Assembly: GCA_020091685.1 (NCBI GenBank)
Contig: CM034595.1
Span: 18,373,189 to 18,437,188 of the forward strand
Direction of reading: 5' to 3'
Length of the DNA stretch: 64,000 bases
Source of the DNA: Lutjanus erythropterus
Taxonomy: Eukaryota > Chordata > Actinopteri > Lutjaniformes > Lutjanidae
Shown: positions 47,290-58,859 of the stretch, piece after piece
Numbering within the stretch: the stretch's first letter is position 1
Layout of the letters: each line of letters begins with the position of its first letter
Made by a program: the position numbers and the translations under genes
The notes under the pieces: generated by a model
Database searches by the model: none
What the model was told of the DNA's origin: nothing
Seen by the model: only the letters and a program-made list of their open reading frames with translations

Positions 47290-47831
47290 TAACATTTTCT
47301 CATTAACTAACATAAATAAACAAGTTTTATTTAATCAAGTTAATAAAACTTAAAAAGTCTGGTATTTATTTTCAGAACACTTCAAAACTTAGAAACATGA
47401 GCTCTTCTAACTTTCAGTCTTAACTTGATATTATGTGTTGGCTGAGCATACTGTACAGATTTCAATCAACATACTAATTTAAGTGTCTAAACACTCGCTG
47501 TGTTTCTCACAGCTTATTTACATTTTAAGATAGTTGCATGCATTTTCTTTCACAATAATGAAAAAACCTGTGAGCTATGATGAAAGTTATTTTTGAAGCC
47601 AGTCCCTGCCAGATTGACTGTTGGTTCAACTTAATATCTTAAGCTTATTATTGGCCTTGTTTTCTCAAGTGCAACTTAACTAGTATCAAGTTTAATGACA
47701 AGAAAAGCTTATTTGTTTGGAGTCATTACAAAATTACCTGCACTTGTCTTCTCAAATTCAGTCAACTTAAAATTTAAAGCAGCCCAGACACTGAAGTTTT
47801 AAGTGAAAACAAATAGTTCATTTTTACAGTG
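47290..47831 (+). mobile_element. MITE-like element with TTTTTACAGTG right end
   Basis: The right part carries AATTACCTGCACTTGTCTTC, TTAAGTGAAAACAAATAG and terminal TTTTTACAGTG, which I associate with a common teleost repeat. The interior has paired AAGTTTTATT/AATAAAACTT phrases (47322-47352). The left boundary is uncertain and no left CACTGTAAAAA terminus was found. Confidence 0.55.
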
Positions 47832-48504
47832 CAGCTTAGCCCTTTTTGGGGGGCATCCTTTGTAAACTGTTAAAACAGAGGAAGGAAGCAGGTAAAACAA
47901 AAACACTCCCTGCGCCAAATCCTCTGTTTTTTCACTCTATGTCACTGTGGCACACCTTCTAATCATCCAGATCAGTCTAGACCGGGACACGCCAATTCAC
48001 CTCCTGTCTCTGGACTAAAAAATCTCGTGTCCTTTTTAAGTCCACACCCGGGTAATTAGTGCCATAATGAGAAGACATTGGCAAAGAGACGTGGGCAAAA
48101 AATACACACACAAACTCAGACTAATGGGTATATCTGCACACTTAATCACACAACCTGCAAAAGCACAAACAATGTCATGCAGTCAGACAGGTAAGGTTAT
48201 ACACACAGACATGCACTTCCCCGAGACTCTCGCTAACCATATGGCCTACCGGTCAGGCATTTTGTGCTCACAAGCTCTCGCCAAGACAAATTAGACCTTT
48301 ATTGTCTCTGACTAGTGGGGAGTGTGAGTGAGAGGGCAGAGATGAAAGAGCAGAGATCAGATCAGGTTGAGAGAGAGGATGAAGGATTTTGTAGTTGTTT
48401 GTGATGGTAATTAAGGTATTAGTGGTTTATTCTGAAAATAGACTTTGATATCATTAGGATCAAAATATTTTAACTCTTAAAGTGATTTTCACATCTTTTT
48501 CTTA
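47832..48504. other. Anonymous non-coding sequence
   Basis: No supported features; the block at 47990-48300 is complex and repeat-poor. Confidence 0.45.
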
Positions 48505-49093
48505 GAGGAAGCTGCTATTATATCAGCCTAATATCACTCTCTCTAAACCAACCAAACTCCAAATTCCAAAATGAGTTATTTCACATCACAGAACATGGGA
48601 GTTGCTGGTCCACCACCACTTTGATCGCTTAGTTTGTTTGTTTATTGTGTGACTTCAGTGTCTTAAAAGAATAATTTGGATTCAGCAAGTCAAATAATAA
48701 CAACAACAAATTGTGGCAGCCGTAGACCAGTAACCGTTCTGTGATGTAAAATTGCTCCTTTCTCCCATTGCTACTATGGAGTTTCGTTGATTTAGAGAGA
48801 GCGATAATTTGGCTCGAAGAATGGCGGTTTCTCATCATAAAGGCTGTCTGATGGCAAAGATGAGTGTTCAAAATATTCTAAGCACACTTAAACTGATGCT
48901 GTTTTTTTAGGTGAATTTTTAAAGTGGCTAAAATATGTTTTGTTGCTGACCCTGTCCATAGCAATTCATTACTTCGCTTCTGTGCTGGTTCTTTTTTCTG
49001 TTTCTGCAAACAGCCAATCAGCTTTTACTGTAGCTGATTATCGATAAGTACCTCATACAGCCCCACATCAAATGATCCAAACCATCCTTTAAA
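48505..49093. mobile_element. Long-hairpin element (AAAGGGATAGTTC family), left-truncated copy
   Basis: Aligns by eye to the centre and right arm of 25701-26569: CTCTCTAAACCAACCAAACT, GGGAGTTGCTGGTCCACCAC, TGTGTGACTTCAGTGT, GGCTGTCTGATGGCAA, AACTGATGCTG and TTTTAGGTGAATT, ending CCCCACATCAAATGATCC and ACCATCCTTTAAA. The left arm is missing. Confidence 0.82.
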
Positions 49094-49470
49094 CTCTTGA
49101 CATGTGATTACTATGTTTAAGGTTTAGGAAATCTTTGAGACTGTGACAGGTCTGCACCGCTCTTTGTATGTGCACTGTGCAGCACTGTTGACATTGTTTC
49201 CGTTCATTTTCATTAAGTACCGTTTGAGTCTCTGTAGGTGGTGCTTATTGTATTATCTGTTCAGAGAAGTGCTCCGGTTCCCTGATCTTTATCTGCTGAC
49301 ACAGAGATGCCAGAAGGGACCTACTTGACACGAAATGATTTGGTTGAATCACTACTGTGGAATATAAATCTTCAACTTAGAGTAGCAAAATGTATTTGTA
49401 TGAAAATGTTCTGTGTGCCACTTTTCAATTGTTTTGATATTTTTTCATGGAGCACCACCTTCACCTGCAG
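49094..49470. other. Anonymous non-coding sequence
   Basis: No supported gene; moderately complex sequence leading into the candidate exon at 49471. Confidence 0.4.
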
Positions 49471-49578
49471 GGACCCCACGTGGGGCCCCATACCCCAAGG
49501 ATGGAGGAGTCTGAATAATGTGACCATTCAGCACAACACAAGAAGCACAGGCCAGACAGGACAACATGGGTGGTCAAG
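49471..49578 (+). other. Candidate 108-nt symmetric exon (unproven)
   Basis: CACCTTCACCTGCAG precedes a 108-nt segment followed by GTAGAG. One frame is open across it (1 nt, 35 codons, 2 nt) and reads DPTWGPIPQGWRSLNN at its start. Locally GC-richer than surrounding DNA and contains CCCCACGTGGGGCCCC, a near-palindrome. A faint Trp-and-HNTR resemblance to WW domains is too weak to call. The donor is only moderate. Confidence 0.18.
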
Positions 49579-51639
49579 GTAGAGCGGCCAGGTGGGGTGA
49601 AAAGGAGGACCGGAGGAAAGGAGAATGGAGTGGAGCATGTGGTCAACACAGCGGGAAACCCAGTGGTCATTTCACCCATGGACACACACATACACACACC
49701 AATTGATAGACTTACTGATAAAATGAAAGATGCATGGTTACCCAAACATGGAGACAAACAGCGAGACAGGCTAGAAGCCAGATGAACAGATAGGGATGCA
49801 TGCAAGACTACAGTCGCACGCGCACTCACACACACACACACATACACACAGACAAACTGGTCAACCTGGCCAGACAGGCTGAGTTTGCTTTGCCTCTGGG
49901 GATGATCAAGGGTAAGCTGAGATACACAGTGATTTGTCTTATTAATGTTGCCCTGTCTAGGTCATAAAATCTGCTTCTTTCTCGCAACTCATGTAAGAGT
50001 AATGCTTTCCTTGTGAATTTATATTATCATCTCATCTCCCAACCCACCATTGATCATTTGTTGAAAGGTGAATAATAAGTGAAGGTTTGTGTGTTTAAAA
50101 ATTCAACAAAACATTAAGTCCACACGTTTGAGCAAATATAGGTGCAGCGTAGGTATGCAGTGAATACGGAGGTAATGCTAGGGTTAATATTTCATTTGCA
50201 AGATCACTTTTAGCTTTCATAAGGCTGTGTCGAGCACACCACACAAACCATCCATCTAACAAGTAATTTCATCTCACATTCAGCCTTCTAGTCTGTGTGG
50301 GACTGTTTTCAATGCTGCACCTGTCCACAACACAGTTTCTAATAAAACTCGGCCCCATCCCACAGGACAAATGAGACACATACAGAGCCTTATGGATGTT
50401 TTTAATCAAAAGAAATGCAAATACAGTTTCTCAGATGTTTACTAAGCAACCTTTAGAGAACTTATTAGATGCCTTTTGGGTTAAAGAAAATGCATTTGGG
50501 ACTAAATGTTGATGAAATCATTTTGTATCATGTTTTTGTTTTTTCTTGATAGCTCATGTTGTTTGCGAATGGCAATAAATACAAATCAGATGCCTGACCA
50601 TCTGTGTCATTGTTGCTGTTACTGTTATCAGATTTAAACCATCTATACACAACACCTAAAGTATTCAGCTAATCAGATTTGGATGCATACAGTTTATGTA
50701 AGGCAATGCGTGGTTAGGCTCATCACTAACATAACAGTAGCGATATGAATTTGTTAAGGACACATAGCTACTACAAATTTCCAACACCCGTCCCTAGAAG
50801 GGTCTTAAAAAAACATGCAAAATATTCAAAGACAACAGCATAAAACTATGTAATACATTATGGTGACCTTACAAAACTGTAGTATGACATAAACATGTAC
50901 ACATAAATTTACATACAAATATACACAGCATACACATGTACTGTATTTCCTCTTGCAGCCATCTCATTTCTACCAAAGGGCTGAAATAATAGCACATCAT
51001 GGTTTGGAGTGAATTTTCCCCTTAAATTTTAAAGAATATACATTTAAAAAGTTAAACAAAATTCAGGTTTGGTGTATATGTTACTATAGATGAATAGTTC
51101 TGGGGGCAAATAAACACAAGTGGTCCAGCATGCAAATCATGCGAGGCGAAAATTTGCTTTGCTTTCTCTCTTAACACACCTTTAAACCCCATAATCATCT
51201 GCTAATTTTAATCTGTATGTACAACTTGTGAAGTGAAGAAGTATTCCATTAAAAACACTTCACTTAAAATGGCCTTAATTATGTGTATGAGTTTTTTCAT
51301 CCACTGTGTGTGTATTCATGGATCCATGTCTACAAATGCAGACATCATCAAATACTGCTTCTTACATTCTTTCTGCCTTGAATGTTTACTAAATATCTAC
51401 AATGGCTGCTAGTGTACTTATAACAGTTTATCCAGCCTCAAAGTCTTTCTCATCCTGCAAATTCCAAGCACACTCCAGTTATGAGATGTTTCCCACCTAT
51501 CACATGCTTTCTGCACAGCTGCGCCACCTAAAATGAAACTAAAGCACCAGGAAATAGAGAGCTATACAGTGGCTACTAGGTAGAGCTCTGTTATCTGTTC
51601 ATGTTCATCTGAGCCAGACTATAACAGCACATTATTACG
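49579..51639. other. Anonymous non-coding sequence with CA patch
   Basis: Interrupted CA array at 49817-49849. The remainder is AT-rich and without supported features. Confidence 0.5.
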
Positions 51640-51810
51640 ATGTGGTGTGACAATCCAATCTGATGGCCGTAAAAAAATACTCCACCCAGCCACACTGGGA
51701 GTGGAAAGATTTCATGCAAACGCCTTCTCTCTTGCTAAATCAGGCGAGGGGGAAACGACGCGTTGCACAATGGCTCTGTTGTATTATTAGCCCCCTCAGA
51801 GGAAGCTACA
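51640..51810. other. Possible conserved non-coding block
   Basis: Complex, repeat-free, CpG-containing sequence (GGAAACGACGCGTTGCACAA near 51750, GTATTATTAG near 51780) just upstream of the candidate micro-exon at 51978. Suggestive only. Confidence 0.22.
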
Positions 51811-51977
51811 ATTGTCGGATCAGACTCCAAAAAAAAGAGTAAAGTAAGTCTGGGAAAATATCAGCTTCCTGCCCAGGACTTCAGGGTTTAGCCTGAGTAA
51901 GTGTCCGCCTTTCTGCCTCTCTCACTGCTTCACACACTTCTGACCCTGTTTCCCTCTGCCTCTCTTTCACTCCACAG

Positions 51978-52029
51978 TTATTTGGCTGGCTCCTTGTTTA
52001 CTCAGATCAAACTTGTCAGGGAAAGCCAA
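51978..52029 (+). other. Candidate 52-nt micro-exon with strong splice sites (unproven)
   Basis: A long pyrimidine tract ending TTCACTCCACAG precedes a 52-nt segment followed by a near-perfect donor, GTAAGTTT. All three frames are open; one reads YLAGSLFTQIKLVRESQ, another begins LFGWLLVYSDQ. No family is recognised. It has the best splice-site pair I found in the window, but open frames are uninformative at this length, and the following DNA is CA-rich simple sequence. Confidence 0.25.
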
Positions 52030-52888
52030 GTAAGTTTAAACAAACACACGCGCACACACTCACGCACAGACAGACACACATAGGATCAAAATTAGCTGGC
52101 ACTGAGGCACCACAAAACATTGCTGCTACAACACCAACTGCACCAGTATCTGACTCTCATATGGTACACCAGAGATTATTGCTGTAATTTATGCTGACAT
52201 AAATAAATCATTCAAATCTGTGTGTGTGTGTGTGTGTGCACAGGGGAGATGAGAGAGGATGGCAGGGAGGCTGAGAATGAGTGATAGTGAAATGAGAGAG
52301 ACACAATATTTCATTTATGATCATTATTACTTGCTCTAATGGTCAGATTTGGTTTTCCCAGGAGCTCTTCTCGGCCTCCAACGCTCAGTGGGAGCAACAA
52401 GCTCTCACAAATGAGAGAGAGATGGAGAGAAAGAGGGGGAGGAAATACCAGGACATCTCCCTCTAACTTATCTGGTCGGTAGCCAGTCTGTATCTCCCCG
52501 GGGCAGCGCACACTGTCTGTCTGACCTCGACTGAACTCAACTCGACTGCAACAGTAGTCTCACTGCTGATGATGTGGAGCTGAAAGAGACGGGTTTCAAG
52601 AGAGCTAAAAAGAGCAACAGAGAGGCAGAGATGTGGGGGAGCAGGAGAAATGAGCTCCCTTTACATGTTCTTGACGAAGAGGCAAAACACAAGTCACCGC
52701 CTTCATTAAACTGCTGCAAATCCATTTGCTAGAATGCTGAAATAAGGCGCCACATGAAAAAAAAATTCTGTAATTTCTTGATGAAGAATACATTTTATCA
52801 GAATCACCATTAGATAGATGTGAAACAGACACATTGCAACTAAGCGCATGCTCATTGACAAGCTGCTCATTGAAACATATGATTACAT
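52030..52888. other. Anonymous sequence with CA and TG patches
   Basis: CA-rich at 52043-52080, TG array at 52221-52237, purine-rich at 52405-52445. No supported gene. Confidence 0.5.
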
Positions 52889-53660
52889 GACATTTTGGGA
52901 ATATGATTATTCGCTTTCTTGCCGAGAGTTAGATGAGAAGATTGATACTGTTCTGGTACTTGTGAAGCTACAGCCAGCAGCGTAGAGAGAGCTGCAGGGA
53001 GGACATATTTTTGCAGCCCAATCCAGAATCTAGCATCACTCTGGTTTTCTCCACAAAAAGCCACTGGGATTTTTCCAGTGGATGTTGGATTATTGCAAGA
53101 AATAAACTCGGTAGCAAACAAAAGTTTGTGACATTTTGTTCAGCAAAATAATCTCTAAATGAACTACACCATGGTCGATAACTTCACATCACTACTAAGT
53201 AACTAGTGTTGTGATAATATTTAATGTCCCAGACAATCTCTCTAGTCTTATCCACTTGTTAGCAACCACCTTTTTAAAGACATGTAAAATTCATGAGTGA
53301 GGTCTTGACCTATTTCATGTCATGGAACAAAACATGAAAATCTCATGAGTTTGTGTTAACCACAGACATTATTTCAGGCATCTAAACTGATTTTAAAAAA
53401 ACACAGACTTTGAAACAAGGCAACTAATATGCTCATTTCTGGGTTCTAAGAGTGCTGCAGGAAGGTCATTCTTGCAGCACTCTATTAGCTTAGCTTAGCA
53501 TAAAGACTAGAAGCAAGGGGAATCATTAGCTAGTCTCTATTTAAAGTAACATAATCCATCTACCAGCACCTCTCAAGTTCACTAATTACACGTTGTATCT
53601 CATGTGTTCAACCTATACTGTTCCCCGTCTTTATGCTAAATTAAATAAACTAGCTGCTGC
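52889..53660. mobile_element. Interrupted teleost repeat (GACATTTTGGGAA...TTAGCTTAGC family)
   Basis: The left part has GACATTTTGGGAATATG, TTCGCTTTCTTGCCGAGAG, TTAGATGAGAAGATTGATAC and GAAGCTACAGCCAGCAGC (to 52982). The characteristic continuation (TTAGCTTAGCTTAGCATAAA, ACCAGCACCTCTCAAGTTCA, TCCCCGTCTTTATGCTAAAT) appears only at 53487-53650. About 500 bp of other sequence separates them, so this is either an interrupted copy or two partial copies. Confidence 0.75.
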
Positions 53661-54742
53661 AGGGTTGCCAGGTCTGTGTGACAAAACCAATCAAATGTCA
53701 GGGAAAAACCAGCAAAAAAAAGTGAGTGTTTCCCAAAATTTAGGCCATGTTTTGTATATTTATGATTGAGGTATAATGAAATAAATAGTGTTCCATCATT
53801 TCGTATCAATTTTTATTGTAGCAAACTGAGGTAATTATCATGCACAGACTAAGTTATGATTTACAGGTATCTACTTCTGATAGCTTTTTTCATCTGTAAC
53901 TGAATTTATTTGTGAATGCTCACCCCTCCCATCACTACAAGTTGTATACCTTTGACAACAGATTTTTCCTATTAAAAGCCAATAAGGATAATGTCACTTG
54001 AACCTGAATTTGAAAGAGACAGACGCAGGGGTGGAGAGGCAATGAGAGAGAAATGCATGAGGAAATTGAAGGAAACAGAAAGAGTTGATATCCACAGTCA
54101 GGGAATGGAAAAAACGAGGACGGAGTGATGGAAGGGCAGGGAGAGAGGGAGGGAAGAACAGGAGAGAAGACATGAAAGGCAAGGCAAGGAAAGGGAGAGT
54201 GGGTGTTAATACGAGGAAGACATAGTAAGGGAAATGATGGAGTTGGCACCAGGGAGCAAAGGTAGCGAACACGAGTGATGAGTTTGGAGGAAGAGTTCAG
54301 CAAAGGCCTTGGATCCAATCAAAAGACTGTTTTGATTCTGTTTTTCATTTCACCTAAAATAATGTTTGAATAGTCACGTGCTTATAGCTAAGCACCAACC
54401 TTGGTCTTTGAATGGCTACTCGTTTTGAGCAAAACACTTCTCTGTGGCCCCAGATGAACTGTGCAAGCTCAGTGCAGCTGTAGCTTGGGGAGCGAACCAA
54501 GCATTGCGGGATTAGCTAACCTTGTTTCACTCTGGCAGCCCGTGAAGTTTCCAGGCTTCTGGAAATGTGGTTTAGAGACACCTGATTGTTTAACATTGCT
54601 TGAGATATTTGACCCCATGGGAAACTGAACAGAAGCAGTTTTGGTTGTGAGATTATTTAGTAAGTGAACCCTGCATCAGTGAGTTAATCACATTATTTAT
54701 GAACTGACTGATTAATGTTATGTGTACATTGCTAGTTTAATA
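53661..54742. other. Anonymous sequence with purine-rich tract
   Basis: 54010-54250 is strongly purine-rich on the plus strand. Minus-strand frames over it are Ser/Pro/Phe-rich low complexity. Otherwise nothing supported. Confidence 0.55.
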
Positions 54743-55389
54743 TTAAATGCTGGTGGGTTTTAGTGGCATCTAGCAGTGAATTTGCAGATTGCAAACATTT
54801 TGTCTTTTCCTCCTGTTCTAGACATTTTGGGAACCCCCAGATGCCGTGAAAACACTAAAAGACATATGAAACACATCAGTGAAGAATGGCAACCTGCATG
54901 GAAAAGCACTTGTGTCCTCTTTAGATATAAAGCATTGGCATATATAAAGATGGACAACATGCAAGCTCCCCAAAAAGTGAAGCCAAAACATCTGGATCAC
55001 TGCCTGGTGGTTGGCTGCGGAATAGTTCATAAACCCAGCCCCATCCATTGTAGTAGATGGGATATAGACCAAACTAAATCATCAAAGTACATGTCAAGTA
55101 AATTTTTCCTGAAGATAGTTTCTGTCATTTTATGCAATTCTAATCACACTGATATGTGTTCAAGAGTTAATTTCTTTTGATAAGCTTGGTTTGAATTAGT
55201 TATTTGATGCAATGAGCATATATAGCAGCATGTAGCAAATTTCACATCATGATTGACAGCTGATTCGCTGAAATTCTAATTTCAAGGCAGTTACACACTA
55301 ATGAAAACATACTTAGAAATATTATATCCCATATACTCTGCCATATTCTGCCAATAAATCCCCACAGATATTACACTCTGAACCTTTAA
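54743..55389 (+). mobile_element. MITE (GGCATCTAGCAGTGAA family) carrying a second repeat
   Basis: The left end has TTTTAGTGGCATCTAGCAGT and GCAGATTGCAAAC. The right end has ACACTAATGAAAACATACTT, TATTCTGCCAATAAATCC and TTACACTCTGAACCTTTAA. This matches the 22356-22758 element. The middle (about 54965-55275) is a different recognised repeat, making this copy ~240 bp longer. The 134-codon open frame at 54776-55180 spans the two repeats and is not a host gene. Confidence 0.82.
54965..55275 (+). mobile_element. Nested teleost repeat (AAACATCTGGATCACTGCC family)
   Basis: Phrases GCCAAAACATCTGGATCACT, GCCTGGTGGTTGGCTGCGG, TAGTAGATGGGATATAGACC, AATCATCAAAGTACATGTC and ATGATTGACAGCTGATTCGC follow in the order I know from a common fish repeat. 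It lies inside the flanking MITE, so it inserted later or the two travel as a composite. Exact ends are not resolved. Confidence 0.7.
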
Positions 55390-56389
55390 GCCATGACAAG
55401 TGAACTCAAAACCAAAGGTTATATATCTAATCATATATACTTTTATTGGTTAAAATCAATATTTCTTACCAACAGGGGTAACAGGGTACAGTGTGTTATT
55501 TTATTTGCATCATTTGGATCCTTTTGAGATACAAATTTTCTAAAAATGTTTATAAAACATTTAGATTTTTATTTTAAAAAGATGACTTTGGCAGCTCATT
55601 GTTGATTTTGTGGTCTCCTTTAAAGCTTTAAAATAATGCCATGGGACACTGATGGAAGAGTACTGGCAGCAACCATCATAAATATAGAATACACTACTAC
55701 AACAAATCATATCTTAAATTTCAGCTTGGTCCACAATAATTCTCATAAGATATAAAATATTGATTAGGATCGATATAGAGTGTGAGTAGTACAAAAAAAA
55801 AAGAAACAGAAAAACAGTGAGTTCTACAAACTGTTACAGGTCTCAGCGGTGTCAAGAACAGTGTTTACAAGAAGTGAGCAAGAAGCAAGCATGCAAAAAC
55901 AACCTGCATGCACATACAGTACTGTATGGTCACGCTTCATTACAAGCATATACGGACAAGTGCACATGGTCACATCAAACGCACACACTGAAACAAGCAT
56001 ATGGGTTAAATTCCTCCGAGACAAACTTATTTTTCAGAGGCAAACCAAAAATACTCAACAGTAGCTAAGTGTGCACCTTTCCTGACAACACATAAACACA
56101 TAACTTTCAGAGACACAAAGTTTCTCAAAAAAAAAACACTAACTTGTAAATACACATCGAACGAATACATAACAAAACCTGCGTGTATCCTCTCTTCACA
56201 AGCTCATACATATATGCATAAAGGTTCTCACATGCACACATGTGCAGTGCGGCTGTCTGCCTCCCACATGCAGGGTTTGTGACGCATAGGAAAAGTCATT
56301 AGACCCGTACTTCCTCTCCCAACAGAAGAGAAAGAAGAAAAGACCGTCTTACATGAAACACACCGGAAATGTGTGGGTGACTGTCTGTA
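55390..56389. other. Anonymous non-coding sequence
   Basis: AT-rich. Short A runs at 55793-55802 and 56129-56138. No supported gene. Confidence 0.5.
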
Positions 56390-56427
56390 TGTATGTGTGT
56401 CTGTGTCTGTGTCTGTGTGTGTGACTG

Positions 56428-56460
<33 letters not shown>

Positions 56461-56466
56461 GTGTGC
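56390..56466 (+). repeat. Interrupted TG microsatellite
   Basis: TGTC/TG mixture at 56390-56430, then a pure TG array (56431-56460). Confidence 0.93.
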
Positions 56467-56830
56467 ACGTGTCCCCTGGTCTGACGTTCTGCCCTGAGGG
56501 CCGGTGACCAATGTCTTGTAATTGCCTGCCTCTGATTGCTTTCATTGAGTAGACTACAGCTACAATTAAAGCCAATTAAAACAGCTTTAACAGCTAAGGG
56601 GTTGGCTTGCTCAGCAGACAAAATTGATCTTGTGAGTTCAGCATTTGTCCAAAGTCTTTCCCCCTAATTTCCCAAAATTTAGACTCAACCAAATTATATA
56701 AAACTGGAGAGCACCTGCTGTAATGATGTAATGTCTGATTCTTTTTGGAATAATCATCATTTGAAAATGTGCAGCAGAGATGGATGACAATTGTTCATAT
56801 TATTTGGAATCTTATTTACTTACTTTAATA

Positions 56831-57297
56831 CACTACAAAAAAATTTTTAAGAGACAACTCAAAATTTCAAGGTAACGTGCAATAGATTTTTGAGTTTTGA
56901 GCTTAACTCAAACCCAAATAAATTTTTGTTGACCCTGTAATCTTTAGTTGAGATAACTTACTTTTTTCCTTTGGGTCTTTGAGTTTTAGAGTCTTCCAAA
57001 AACAGTGTTTTAAAAGTTGATCACAAACCTTATTTTGTCATTTTCTGGGTGCCTGACAATGACATGGTTTTAATTGAAAACATTAAAATATTAATCATTA
57101 TTCACTTTTACTTTAATTAGTTTACTCAACATTTTTTTAAATAAATTTTTGGGGGGTTCTAAGAAGATTCCTATTTATTCCAAGTAAATTTTCTCAATAA
57201 AAGGCTAATAGTTGGTAAAACTTTTTCAAAACTTAAGAATTTGAGTTGGGCTCAAAACTCAAAAAATCTTTGCAGTACATTTTGAGTTTTTACAGTG
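56831..57297. mobile_element. MITE-like element with CACTACAAAAA / TTTTTACAGTG ends
   Basis: Left CACTACAAAAAAATTTTT; right, reverse-complemented, CACTGTAAAAACTCAAAATG. Sub-terminal phrases are also inverted: GATTTTTGAGTTTTGAGC on the left against GCTCAAAACTCAAAAAATC on the right. Preceded by TA; the right flank is TC. AT-rich non-coding interior. Confidence 0.8.
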
Positions 57298-57931
57298 TCA
57301 GCGTCTCTGATTCACCTTAAAATATTGACAGATGCTGATCTTTGAGGAAAAAAAACACTACATTACATAGCTGTGATATATTTTGTGTGTATACTGGGTC
57401 TTGCTGCATGTGTTTTTTGAACAAGACAACAAAATGTAAAACATCTGAACCCTTATCTGTTTTCAACTGTAGATTTTTGAGTTTCACAAGTTTCATTTCT
57501 CCCTACACAAAGGTACAAACAGTTAGAGCTTCTGCTTTTTAATGGAACTCATGGTTCTAATTGTGTAACTAATCACTTGACACTGGTGTGTGTGTTTCTT
57601 ATGTCTTCCCATACAGGAGTTAGGATTTTGCATAACACCCACACCAGAAATTACTTGTCTTTCTAACACTGCGTGGGTGCATGCTTATCTGCATCCTCAG
57701 TCAACATCATCAGTCAGTGGTTCTGTATGTTGAAATCAGCCCATTCTCTTCAATCTGCATACAAATTACACAACTTCAGAGTTTGAAATCGCGTGCAGTG
57801 CATTGGCCCAAGTCCAGATTTACTTCTCGGTGATTCACCAATCTTTCCAATTAAAACAATGTCAGGTGACATTAAGAGGGAGAATGTCTGCACATTGAGG
57901 AGATGGGTCTACTTTTCAGCTGTCATGTATT
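57298..57931. other. Anonymous non-coding sequence
   Basis: No supported features. Confidence 0.5.
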
Positions 57932-58139
57932 AGCTACAGTAGAGGCTGATCAGCACACCCCCAGACTCCACAGGCAAAATCATTCATCTTTTTAAGACAC
58001 CAAAGTCATACAATAATACTGTGCTGGTGCCCCTCTCTGCTTCTCCTACCTGGTGATATGGTGACTGGCATCTACTGTAGCTAATACACAGACTGTAAGT
58101 ACTGCATACAACCCCACATCAAATAATCCAAACTATCCC
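57932..58139. mobile_element. Long-hairpin element (AAAGGGATAGTTC family), collapsed copy
   Basis: The left arm remnant AGCTACAGTAGAGGCTGATC is followed by ACACCCCCAGACTCC. The right arm has GCATCTACTGTAGCTAATAC, ACAACCCCACATCAAATAAT and CCAAACTATCCCT. Most of the ~870-bp body is deleted. Confidence 0.78.
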
Positions 58140-58659
58140 TGTACATAAAATAATGTAACGTAACGTAACATATTTATTTTAAACCCAACAATTTTGTTGC
58201 CTAACCCTAACCATACTGCGACCATTTCACAATGTGCATGTGTTTATTTTTATTTCCATGGTGACGAGGGTCACCTAATAATGATTCTCTCCACAGAAGT
58301 TAATGGGAAGCATTGGTCGCCTGCATGCAAAATTGGATTTGGGCGATCGCTGCAAAACGCTGAAAGTGTAAAGTCATTATTTCTATGCAGATTTAAGAGA
58401 TGGGGCTGTTAAAGCAAATGATTTACTACAACACTTCGTGAAAATATGCTTGACAAAGAGTCAAGAAGGACAGAGTGAATTTAAAGAGAAACAGGAGTTC
58501 ATAGAAATCCAAAACAACAAAGACAGGAAGAGAGAAAAAGATAGAGAGAGCCAGAGGATGAATCCTGGGGTTTGGACATCTGCTGAAGCTTCAGGAAACT
58601 CAATCACTTCATGGCTGAAGGTTGAAGTCTTACCTGTTTGCACTAAATCATGCCAGCAC
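58140..58659. other. Anonymous non-coding sequence
   Basis: Contains two CCTAACC units (58200-58212), too few to be telomeric, and a purine-rich stretch at 58500-58560. No supported gene. Confidence 0.5.
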
Positions 58660-58786
58660 ACAGCACACACACGCACACACACACACACACGCACACACAC
58701 ACACACATACACACACACATACACCGGTGAAGGACAGCTTTTCTGACTTCCATGGATAAAAATACCCCCCACCCCACCCCACTCAC

Positions 58787-58857
<71 letters not shown>
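58660..58857 (+). repeat. Two large CA arrays separated by C-rich linker
   Basis: An interrupted CA array at 58665-58724 and a long CA array (~33 units) at 58792-58857, with ACCCC-rich sequence near 58765-58780. This is the largest dinucleotide cluster in the window and explains the Cys/Val and Thr/His frames. Confidence 0.97.

Positions 58858-58859
<2 letters not shown>

Noticed and set aside
49471..49578. WW domain
   Set aside because: Only a Trp and an HNTR-like string resemble it; the spacing and the second Trp are wrong.
54776..55180. 134-codon open frame as a gene
   Set aside because: It spans the boundary of two known dispersed repeats.
58200..58212. CCTAACCCTAACC as telomeric sequence
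   Set aside because: Only two units, in an internal AT-rich context.
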